A stretch of 64,000 nt of DNA. Origin: Coprinellus micaceus. Taxonomy: Eukaryota > Basidiomycota > Agaricomycetes > Agaricales > Psathyrellaceae. Shown in pieces: positions 22,956 through 31,645 of the stretch. The DNA is taken from contig OX596336.1 in assembly GCA_951394405.1 (NCBI GenBank), positions 4,650,001 through 4,714,000 on the forward strand, written 5' to 3'. The notes below the pieces were generated by a model, which had not been told where the DNA came from, did no database searches, and worked only from the letters and a program-made list of their open reading frames with translations. The position numbers were made by a program, and so were the translations under genes. How positions within the stretch are numbered: position 1 is the stretch's first letter; every line of letters begins with the position of its first letter.

Positions 22956-24739
22956 TCACTATGAGTCATAAAAAATAAAGGCGAGAAAAAAGAAATGAAG
23001 TAGTCGTGCATAGGTAGGAGGGGAGGTGTGAAGCGAAGCGTAACAGGTCCATCCTCAGCTGGTGCAGGGAGCCCTGGGAACAAGGCAGGTATTGGTAGCA
23101 GCTGTTTCGTTGAGGGAGTAGATGAGGGATCCCGTTTCGTAGGAGTAGGTGGAATTGACGGATGGACAGACGGTTGCTGTGTGGCTGGCGTCTTAGGCTC
23201 AGTCTTAGGAGGTCGCTCGGGAGTCCGAGGTGCTGCTTGGTCTCCATCGTCATCATTGTCGCTCTCGTCTGATCCATCGTCTGGATGGTCATGGGGAGGC
23301 AGTGGTGGCATGATGGGAGCATGAGGTGGTGCAAGAGGTGGATTCTCCGGTTCGAGATCGGCGTCTGGCCAGATGTCCCTAATGCCTATAGGCGTGTATG
23401 CCTGTTCATTCCCTACAGTCGAGAGACCAGGGAAGGTGCTTTCAGCGAAGATAACATCCCGGGATATGGTGATCTTCTTCGTCACTGGATTGTAGCATTT
23501 CCAGCCTTTGTAGCCTGGTTCAAAGCCAATAAAGACACAAGGCTCTGTGTGTGACTGGAGGTTCTTGCGGTCCTTGCGCAATACATGGACGTATACGCGG
23601 CAGCCAAATACTCGGTGCATGGACAGATCGGGCTTTGCCTTATGCCAGACTTCATAGGAGGTAGTATTCGATAATGTAGAGGATGGGGTCGCATTCAGGA
23701 TGTCTGTGTAATAGAGTACAGCTGCACCCCAGAACATCATGGGAAGGCGTGCTTGGTTGAGCATGGCAATGACCCCTTCAGTTAGCGTGCAATTGAGTCG
23801 TTCGCTGACACCGTTCTGTTGAGGTGTGGCTTTAACTGTGTGTTGCCGTGCGATGCCAAGTCCCTTGCACCATTGAATGAAGTCGTTCCCCATGTATTCC
23901 CCCCCTTTATCATCACGAAGTTCCTTGACCTTTGTGCCGAGCTTTCGCTCACTCTTGGCAACAAAGTCTTTGAAGGCTTGGAATGCGTCACTCTTGTGTT
24001 TCAGGAGGGTGACCTCCTTGAACCGTGAGTGGTCATCAATGAATGTGATCCAGTATCGATAGCCGATTGGTGTTTGTACAGCGAGGGGTCCATGGAGGTC
24101 CGAGTGAATCCGTCCAAGGAGCTCTGTTGAGCGATTCGCTGATAGCTTTGGGAATGGATCCCGATGTTGCTTCCCTGCAATGCAGTGTTCGCAGGTGTCG
24201 GTGAGTTCCGTGCCCTCTTTCACCAGGATGCCAGTGGCCAAGTCTTGGCGCATAAGCGTCTCCAGACGATCCTTCCCAATGTGCCCTAACCTCTGATGTA
24301 ATAGTTCCTTCTCGATCTTGGAGATGTAGGCTGCCTCCGTTTCCGTGTTTTCGAGTGTTGTCCCATTGAGAGAGCCAACAGTTCCGTTGATGGTAGCTGT
24401 TAGGAGTAGCTCGCCATTCTTGAAGAAGTCAAGCGAGTCTCCTTCAATTACGACGCGCATTTTGCTCTTCTTAACAACAGAGAGGATTGAGAATAGGTTA
24501 TTGCGAAGTGCGGGAACATATAGTACATCGTTGAATATCACAGTTTGGCCAACTTTTCCATATATACGAGGCGTGAAACGTACTTCCCCCTTTCCTGTAG
24601 CCCAGACGATCTCGTTGTTGGCGAGAGACACAGCAATTTTCACCGCAACCATGTTACGGATCCACTTGCGATTGGGTGTCATATGTGAGGTTGCACCTGA
24701 GTCTGGGTTCCAGGAAGTATTAGTGGGGTTGTTATGAGC
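22956..24739 (-). CDS. Copia pol, protease and integrase part
   Basis: Same frame as gag, separated from it by one TGA at 24740-24742. The protease motif DSGATSHMT lies near 24690-24715. The integrase zinc domain follows with HQRLGHIGKDRL and CEHCIAGKQHRDPF (His and Cys pairs), then the catalytic core: HSDLHGP, FIDDHSRF and GGEYMGNDF, giving the D, D and E residues, plus PQQNGVSER. The C-terminal domain has FGCRVYVHV, FIGFEPGYKGWKCY and a proline- and acid-rich linker. It is broken at 22955 by the LTR-like segment. The likely product of the intact ancestor was one gag-pol polyprotein. Confidence 0.9.
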
Positions 24740-25729
24740 TCAACGGATAAGGGGACTTGCGATGTGGGCAACAGTGGCCATCATGACGTTCTCCTCAGCA
24801 GTCGCAGCTGTGGTAGGCGTCTCGGCGATCTTGGCCTTCTGGGAGTTCTGGACGCGGCAGTCCTTGTCCTCGTGCGTGTTCTGCCAACCGTGGACCTTGC
24901 ACCTGTACTTTGCCTTCTTCTTCGGGGCAGCTGTAGCTACCTGAAGAGCGGCGGACGTCCCCTCAGCAAGCTGAGTGTTGCGAGCGAGGGAGTCGGCCTT
25001 GCGAAGGTGATCGAGGACTTCAAGGGGATTGTCGTCCCCAGTGGAGATGTGGTTGAGCGTATTGCGGAGGATAGTGTCATCCTTGCCAAGACCAATGGGG
25101 ATCATGCTGATTGCAAGATCGCGTGCGAGATGAGCAGCCGTGTATCCTTCCTCAAAAGCAGAGGGCGTAAGGAGTTCATATGCTCCTCGACTGGTGGATT
25201 GAATCGTCGTTGTTGCTCCGTCCGATGTCGTTTGGGAGGAGATGGTGACAGACCGTGTCGTCTCTGCAAGGTATTCTGCTCCTTGCGGGAGGAGTGCGGT
25301 GAGACGTGAGGCGTGCGCCATGCAACGCGATCCGAAGTCGGAGTAGGTCTCCTTCTCGAAGCCCGAGGACCTCATGCGAAGTGCCATCATCTCCTGAAGG
25401 ACACTGATACGAGAGCCAGAAGTCTTGGGCTGGTAGGTTTCCAAGAGCTTCTCCCAGATAGCAGCGATGTCAGTGACTTGGATGCCAGAGAGGATGGTCT
25501 CGAGTTGGGAGTGGTCGAGAGTAGACCGGACGTATCCGATGAGCTTGGAGCGGCGACTGGCGTAGTCAGATTTGACCTTGTCATCGGCATTGCTCCCAGG
25601 TCTTTTCTCCTCCCCAATGAGGATGCCGTAGGCGTTGAGGTCAAAGGCCTTGTTCTCAACAGTGAACTTCCACTGCTGCACAGTGTAGGCCGTGAGCATG
25701 ATGGGCGAGGACGTAGTGGTAGAGTCCAT
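24740..25729 (-). CDS. Copia gag
   Basis: 329 codons from ATG at 25727-25729. It has the copia gag layout: an N-terminal FTVENKAFDLNAYGIL-type block, a UBN2-like region with AIWEKLLETYQP and LQEMMALRM, and a Cys/His stretch near the end (YRCKVHGWQNTHEDKDC) that departs from the standard CCHC knuckle. It ends at TGA directly in frame with the protease-integrase frame, so gag and pol would fuse if the stop were read through or is a mutation. The nucleocapsid role is inferred from position. Confidence 0.85.
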   Translation of the reverse strand: MDSTTTSSPIMLTAYTVQQWKFTVENKAFDLNAYGILIGEEKRPGSNADDKVKSDYASRRSKLIGYVRSTLDHSQLETILSGIQVTDIAAIWEKLLETYQPKTSGSRISVLQEMMALRMRSSGFEKETYSDFGSRCMAHASRLTALLPQGAEYLAETTRSVTISSQTTSDGATTTIQSTSRGAYELLTPSAFEEGYTAAHLARDLAISMIPIGLGKDDTILRNTLNHISTGDDNPLEVLDHLRKADSLARNTQLAEGTSAALQVATAAPKKKAKYRCKVHGWQNTHEDKDCRVQNSQKAKIAETPTTAATAEENVMMATVAHIASPLIR

Positions 25730-25732
25730 GAT

Positions 25733-25832
25733 GGTAGGTGATGAAGAATGGGAGAGGATAAAAATGATAGGTGATGAAGAATGGGAGAGGATAAAAATGA
25801 TAGGTGATGAAGAATGGGAGAGGATAAAAATG
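25733..25832 (+). repeat. 33-bp tandem repeat, three copies
   Basis: Three near-identical 33-bp units (TGATAGGTGATGAAGAATGG followed by GAGAGGATAAAAA) lie just upstream of the gag start on the minus strand, in the leader of the copia RNA. Confidence 0.9.
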
Positions 25833-26370
25833 ATAGGTACGAAACGATAAGAGATAGGTGATAGGTAAAGTGCCCGTGATTTTGTAGGTAAAACGGACCA
25901 ATACGTAGATATCCTAAAAAGGAGTTGAAGTTTTACACTAAGATCCGCAGAGGGAACCCCGCTGTCACTTTGAGTACCGGTTACTGAAAGTGTTTGGATG
26001 GAGGGAGCGCTACTGTTGCGTTGTTTCCCCAGTCCAACCGAATCAGGCCTCTCAAAGAAGGATTGCTACTCTAATTCCGCAGACGGTAAGCGTCTGTGGA
26101 CTTCCTGATAGCTTCTTTCCCGTAGTGGGAACGCTTGCCGCAGGGTAGAAGGTGGTAATGGAAGTTGATACGTACTCCTGAGTATCAGGAGGGGTAGTGG
26201 AATGTAAGTAGCGAAACGTAAATAGCAAAAGTGAAGATAGTGAAAATGTGAAGGGAGATAGGCTTCAGGTGGAGATATCACACGAGAAGAGGCCGTAGGC
26301 TATGGGTGATCGGGGGGCAGTGGAGCGGTTACCATGGTGTCTGATAACGGATGGCGCGATCAGAGGAGCC

Positions 26371-26384
26371 TGGGGCTCATAACT
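26371..26384 (-). other. Primer-binding site, half tRNA-iMet type
   Basis: Immediately downstream of the 5' LTR (minus strand) the sequence is AGTTATGAGCCCCAGG. TTATGAGCCC is complementary to the anticodon stem-loop of initiator tRNA-Met (CUCAUAA loop), as used by copia and Ty5, rather than to a tRNA 3' end. Confidence 0.65.
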
Positions 26385-26768
26385 TGTAGAACGATGCAAG
26401 TATGACCCACTGTAAGTGGGGAGAGTTTGATGTTAGATTGAAAGTAAGTAGGGTATACAAGGTATGCACCTGTAAGTGGGGAGAGTTCGATGGGGACTCA
26501 CCCACTTACAGTGTGGACTGAGAACAATAGATAACCTATATGCGGAACAATAAGAAAGGACAATAGATGTTCCATAAGTAGAGAACAATAGCAGTGAATG
26601 GAGATAAGGTGGAGAGAAGAGAACAATAAGTGCGAGTATAATTTGAGTATAATGGGAATAATACAAGGTGGTTGTTGTTCTCTGTAGAACAATAGAAGAT
26701 AAGTAAAACATTCGAAATAGAGGTATTCTTTGTAGAGATAGAGTTGACATGAGCATTGTCTTCCAACA
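26385..26768 (-). repeat. Copia 5' LTR
   Basis: 384 bp, partner of 17470-17852 with the same TG...CA ends on the minus strand. Differences are mostly transitions plus a 10-nt gap and an 11-nt extra segment. Confidence 0.92.
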
Positions 26769-26782
26769 ATAATTTCGTTATG

Positions 26783-27477
26783 GCTGTCTGGTGGGGGTTT
26801 TCCAAAATGCACTTTTTCTCTGGGAGGCCGCTGCTTCTTTTTGTGTTATGTATAATACACTTTTCCTGAGGGACGCTGCTGCTTCTACTTGCATTGTGCA
26901 TGATTATGAATAAACCACTTTCCCTAAAAGGAACGTGTCACGCGCTCGTTCAACTAGGCACGTGATGTAAGTTTGTTTATCATTCGCGACGGCCCCCACA
27001 TTCCCACATGGGTAGCTCCCTCCCACTCCGCATCGCACCCCTCCCTTCGGGGGGGCCCCATGATGCTCCAGGGAGGGTCCCAGGGCCCCCGATGTGAGAC
27101 CGCCAATCACATATGTGGGGCCCCCGGGTTCCTTGCCACTGCTCATCACGAGCTCGGCCCAAGGGCCTCGAATTGACAGTTGTAGGGTGACGTTACACAC
27201 GCCGGGTGATGCACATTTTAATAATGAAATTATTTGAGCCCATATGCGAGTATTTTTGAGAGCCCACAACTTAAATTCTGGTTTGTTTTAATTTCTTCAA
27301 CATACAGTGGTATGTTGGACTTGATCACATCGCAGATGATGCCCCTACTGCATTGGGAAAGAACGCACTACCCCAAGAAGCAACTATTTCACGCTTTTGC
27401 AAAATTATACAAAGTGCAATTTGATCGAAGCCCAAAAGTGAATTATGGAAAACCCGCAGCAGACAGCTCAAAGGGTT
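26783..27477. mobile_element. Probable inverted-repeat element beside the copia LTR
   Basis: Inverted copies of a GCTGTCTGxTGxGGGTTTTCC sequence lie at about 26783-26805 and 27456-27477. The interior contains copy 2 of the dispersed GC-rich repeat. Additional short repeats (GACGCTGCTGCTTCT and GGCCGCTGCTTCT) lie near the left end. No transposase frame and no clear target duplication were found. It may belong to the same family as the intron element of locus C, but the terminal repeats differ. Confidence 0.45.
26936..27290 (-). repeat. Dispersed GC-rich repeat, copy 2
   Basis: Inverted relative to 11228-11570 and closely similar over about 300 bp, including flanking AACAAACCA-type sequence. 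Non-coding. Confidence 0.65.
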
Positions 27478-27500
27478 TTATGGAAAATAACGCCCGCTAC

Positions 27501-27715
27501 TGGTGGTTTAGGGGTCCCCGATCGTCGATTTGAGCGCACAGACATGGTGGCTTCAGGATCGGGTGGACGCTTTTAGATGACGATAAGCACTGGTGGCAGT
27601 AAGGGAGCAAAAACGAGGCGCACAAATAACCGACAACTGAGAAGCTAGATATCAACGCGAACTCCGACCGAATGAATTGGCGGCATGAGGCTTCGGCAAA
27701 ATTAGGCGCTCATTC
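27501..27715 (-). pseudogene. Orphan MYND 5' end (promoter, leader and exon 1)
   Basis: On the minus strand, 27715-27501 aligns with the 5' region of MYND H (46746-46975): the shared order includes GAGCGCCTAATTTTGCCGAA, TATCTAGCTTCTCAGTT, GCCACCAGTGCT and GATCCTGAA. ATG at 27543-27545 opens a 15-codon exon (MSVRSNRRSGTPKPP) followed by GTAGCG, in the same place as MSGRSNRR-like codons in H. No exon 2 follows; the inverted-repeat element and the copia element come next. The downstream remnant E lies on the other side in the same orientation, so this is probably the 5' end of E. Confidence 0.6.
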
Positions 27716-27739
27716 CCACAAGGCTCAAGCATGGGCTGG

Positions 27740-27753
27740 TTTAAGCGCCCGTC
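27740..27753 (-). promoter_or_regulatory. Shared GGGCGCT motif upstream of the orphan MYND 5' end
   Basis: Minus strand reads TGACGGGCGCTTAAA, about 200 bp upstream of the ATG at 27545. It is almost the same as the copy before MYND J. Confidence 0.45.
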
Positions 27754-27759
27754 AGTGTG

Positions 27760-29200
27760 ATCAGTGTTTTGCTCTGAGACAGACATCTAGATAAGGTCAC
27801 ATCTGCTAGGAATGTTGGCTGGGCATCGTATGAGGGCGGTATACCCCAATTCTAACTCATCTTTGTGTTTGAGTCTCGACGTTTACAGGAACACTAAAGT
27901 GGTAGGCATCCTTGATACGTACCCAGGATCTCGAGGTAGCCCTACGGACTCTGAAACGTCGAACCAAATATTGCCCTTTATTTGTATTAGAAGAGTTGGC
28001 AGGGAACACAGCGACGGTTGCCTAGCGCTCGTAATTGAAATTCGAGACCTATTGAGGTTGAGTCTCAGCAGCGAGGCCTTTAAGAGTGGAAAGAAGGGGC
28101 TGTGGGTCTTATGCCGTCCAACTAACACTGGAACACGATGTCAGTGATGCATACGCCATCACCGTTACCCAACGAAGCTAGAAGGAAATTCGTGAAACGC
28201 GACGACGCACCCTCACGGTGATAAGGATATCCCCCATCGGTCCCCGTTGCTTCCTTCAACACTTGATCAAAGCACCATCCGATTCTCGTCCTACCTGGAC
28301 CCACCGGTGAATTAAAGAGGTCGAATTGACGTTACAAGGAGGGAGGTATCAATGATCGGGGGAAGGATCTTCGAGAGAGCGATGGAGGGGGGTGATAAGA
28401 TCGGCACCTACCAAAGGGTGCGCTGTTGGGAATGGGCCGCCGGCGGATATCATATTGACCTATTCTGAAGCAATCAATTCAACCATCCGTGTCTTCGAAG
28501 CGAGGAAGCTGCTTAACTGTATCACGTCGTCTGTCCAACGTGCACGTCTTGGCACGTCAGTATGATTAGCATCCATATCCACATCTGTTACTTGAGTAAA
28601 ACCAAAACACTGAACGCAATCAACGAGGCAGAGCAAAATGGAAATGGGCATGATCAATCGAACGGACGTGTGGTCCCCACGGCTGCCCAGCAAACTTGAA
28701 AGGAGGGTACGATCACGTAGGAGGCTTGAACCGTCAAACGCCCAGTTGTGGTAGAGAAGATCGAAGAACGTGAAACAGAGAGGAAACGAAAGCATAAGAA
28801 GGAAGACAGGGACACCGACCTTAGAGAGAAATATGGAAACTGAACGTTCAGTTCCCAGCCCGACCGTTCATGTCCGTGACTCGGTTGGGCTCACTCCGTG
28901 CCCCACCAGGAAAATAAGAGACCGACGGAGAGGCAAGAGGCGATGAAAATAGAAATGCTGGCCGCTCACCACCACCAACGTGAATGGAGGGCAAGAGCGC
29001 ACTGTGCACTTGAGCTGCCCGTAGCTAATCGATATCGGGTATTCCCGAGCTTCAACACCCAATATCGATCAGCTTTGGGTAGTACCAGTACTTTGCGCTT
29101 TGCGCGCCACCCTCGTTAAGTACCCTTTCTAGATCTGGTTTCCGCTTGCGAGGAGACATGGGGTAAGGCAGTAAGGCAGGGGCGAGTGCAGCAACTGGAA
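27760..29200. other. Mostly unannotated, one weak membrane-like ORF
   Basis: A minus-strand frame at 28460-28795 (111 codons) has two hydrophobic stretches (VFLLMLSFPLCFTFFDLL and LIMPISILLCLVDCV) and may be a remnant or an exon of a polytopic membrane protein; I do not recognise it and no splice partners were found. The rest has no supported feature. Confidence 0.35.
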
Positions 29201-29204
29201 GAGC

Positions 29205-31645
29205 TCGAGTGACGGTTGGTAAGATTTTCTCAACAACTACCACGCAAGCTTCGTCCATGCCGACATTGTCCCTGTCGTCGCTCCAGGCCCCGAATCATTG
29301 CAGCGTGAGCTGAATAGGGTAATCTCAGTGCCGTGAATGTCTGGGTGTTGCGAAGAAGCTCACCAGGTCGACATGATTCCACTCCCTTGTCGCTCGCGTT
29401 TGGATCCGAGCGTATACTTGGCCATCGTTCTTTGTACGGGCCTCGGTGTCAGCGCTGCAATGTTTCGAATGCAGGTTGGCCAGACCGTCTGCCGAACACC
29501 CCGCACGACCTTCGCAGCATAGTCGGACCCACGTCCCTAACCTCGCTCCTCCTTTCTTCCTGCTTGTGTATCGCCATCTTCCCCCTTCTCCACGTTGATT
29601 GTTCATCGGTTGTCTACACGAGGGTCAGCGTAAGCTCGTATGCAGGAACGGAAACGTACTTCGACGGCCGAGGCGAACGTGGGCGGCGCAAGAGAGCAAC
29701 TGGGAAGGGGTCGGGGCACAGACTCTTTGCCGCAAGGCTGAATAGCTTGCGCAGAGGTTGGTAAGATCATCTCACCAACTTCCACGCCAGCTCAACTGAC
29801 GGTGGGGGGTCTGCGTCCTTGGCCTCTTGTCTCCCGTCATCGTACACGCTCGAACCTCTGACTTCATCGTTTGCCAGTAGCAGTATGGGGAAGTGTCGGC
29901 GTGGGCTCGCATGCAGAAAGGGGGGACCTACTTCGATGGTTGAGAGCGCGAGAGACCCGAGGGAAGGGAGAAGGAAGGCAAGGGCACAGACTCCACACAG
30001 CGGGGTTGAGTAGCTTGCGCAAAGGTTGGTAAGATCATCTGACCAACTTCCACGCCAGCTCGACCAACGGCCGTGGGGGTCTGCGTCCCCAGCGTCCCCT
30101 TCCACCCATGCACATTCAGATCCCTGACTTGATCGTCCGTCGTTAGCAGTCTGGGGAGTGTCAGCGTAGGTTCAGTCATAGAACAGAGGCACGTACCTCG
30201 GGGTTCGGGGATACGGGAGACCCGAGGGAAGCACAGACCCCTTGGAGCTGTTCAACGAGCTTGCGCAAAAGTCGGTCAGACCATCTGACGAACTTCCACG
30301 CCAGCTCAGCCAACGGCCGTGGGGGTCTGCGTCTTTGGCCTCTTGTCTCCCGTCATCGTGCACGCTCGAACATCTGGCTCTATTGTTCGCCATTCGCTCA
30401 TTAGTTGTCTGCACGAGTGTCAGCGTAGGATCGCGTGTAGAAAAGAGAGCATACTCCGATGGTTGAGAGGCATGGGAAGGAAGGAGCGCAAAGACGCAGG
30501 CCACTACAGGATGACAGCAAGCTCGCGCAGAGGTTGGCAAGACCATCTGACCAACTTCCACGCCAGCTGGAGCGACTGCGGGGGTCTGCGTCCCCAGCCT
30601 TCCCTCACACCCCATGCAGGCCTCTGGCTCTATCGTTCGCTGCTCGTAGTCTAGATGAGCATCAGTGTAGGCTCATATGTAGAAAAGAGACCGTACCTCG
30701 ATGGGTGAGAGGAACACGGACGACGCATGGGAGGAAGACAGGAAGGGCAAGTACGCAGACTCCTCGCTCCGACATAGTGAGCTCGCGCAAAAGTCGGTCA
30801 GACCATCTGACGAATTTCCACGCCAGCTCGACCACCGGTGCGGGGTCTGTGTTCCTACCTTCTTCCCGTCCATAGGCTATGAGGCTATGACGTTTCGAGA
30901 ACCTGGAATGGGTAACGACTCCTTCAGTATTCACTCGATGATGTGCGCTGGAAATAAGTGGGGGTGTTTGAGCGGTGGGTGGGTTGTAACTTGTAAGGGG
31001 AGGAGGGGGTCACCTGCTTGATAGCCCCGGTTCAAGAGTCCGTCGCTTTGTGGGCGAATGCCAAAGCGTAGCCTTATGAACGTCGTCAGTAAGCACTCAA
31101 ATAGACGTAGAAAGAACACGATAGTGAACTGACTTTATGGGTTGGACGCCGAGGTGAATCCCGTCTCTGCGTGGGGAAGAGACGAGGGAAGGAGAAAAAT
31201 AGGGACGCAGACTTTATCCATCTACAATGAGCTTGCATGGACGTTGGGGAGATAGTCTCTCACCAACTACCACGCAAGTTCAGTCGATGGTGGTTTGCGT
31301 CCCTGCTCATTTCCCCACTTCCCTTCGAGAGGTCCCGGTGTTACTCCACCTTCGACGAGGGCTTCCTCGGATGGTGCGATTGGGTTGTTCCCCGTGTGCG
31401 TATGCGTGTCCTTGGTTCGTTCGTGGTCTATCTGAGCGTGAGCGAGAGTCTCGGGTTAAAGGGACGGACTTACGTTGAGGTTTGAGGCGAATGTGAAGGT
31501 TCAAGAGGACGGGGGAAGGAGAGAGGGCAGGGACGCAAAGCTTAGCAACCGCCGATTAGCTTGCGTAGAACTTGGGAAGAGCCTCTCCCCGAGAACCATG
31601 CGAGCTTCGACGGGGGTGGTTTGCGTCCCTGCTCATTTCCCTCCT
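29205..31645. repeat. Decayed tandem array of about 260-bp units
   Basis: At least eight related units. The conserved core (AGCTTGCGCA, then TTGGT, then ATCTGACCAACTTCCACGCC, then GGGGTCTGCGTCC) starts near 29210, 29749, 30012, 30256, 30519, 30777, 31218 and 31553, so spacing is 244-263 bp in the centre and wider at the edges. Between cores, the minus strand repeatedly shows intron-like sequence: a GTACG or GTATG donor, a CTGAC-type branch site and CAG or TAG, for example 30696-30651. No single reading frame stays open across units (stops occur in each frame in some units), so it is not a working gene now. It could be a satellite or a dead tandem exon-intron array. Confidence 0.7.

Larger units (their letters stand above)
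17470..26768 (-). mobile_element. Ty1/copia LTR retrotransposon with nested insertions
   Basis: Complete framework on the minus strand: 5' LTR 26768-26385, primer-binding site next to it, gag, protease-integrase, RT-RNase H, polypurine tract and 3' LTR 17852-17470. The order protease-integrase-RT-RNase H is diagnostic of copia. Two insertions split pol: an LTR-like segment (22288-22955) and a DNA transposon (20055-22280). Without them the element is about 6.4 kb. The LTRs differ at nine substitutions and two short indels, so the insertion is not recent. Flanking 5-mers (CGAAA left, ATAAT right) do not match, so a target duplication is absent and the locus has been rearranged. RT and the gag-pol junction carry disabling changes. 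Confidence 0.92.

Noticed and set aside
17465..26773. A 5-bp target duplication for the copia element
   Set aside because: Flanks CGAAA and ATAAT do not match.
29767..30934. Repeat-array frames with recurring DPHGRWSSWRG and LPRQL strings as a coding gene
   Set aside because: No frame stays open across all units; each frame is interrupted in some unit, so the likeness reflects DNA repeats.
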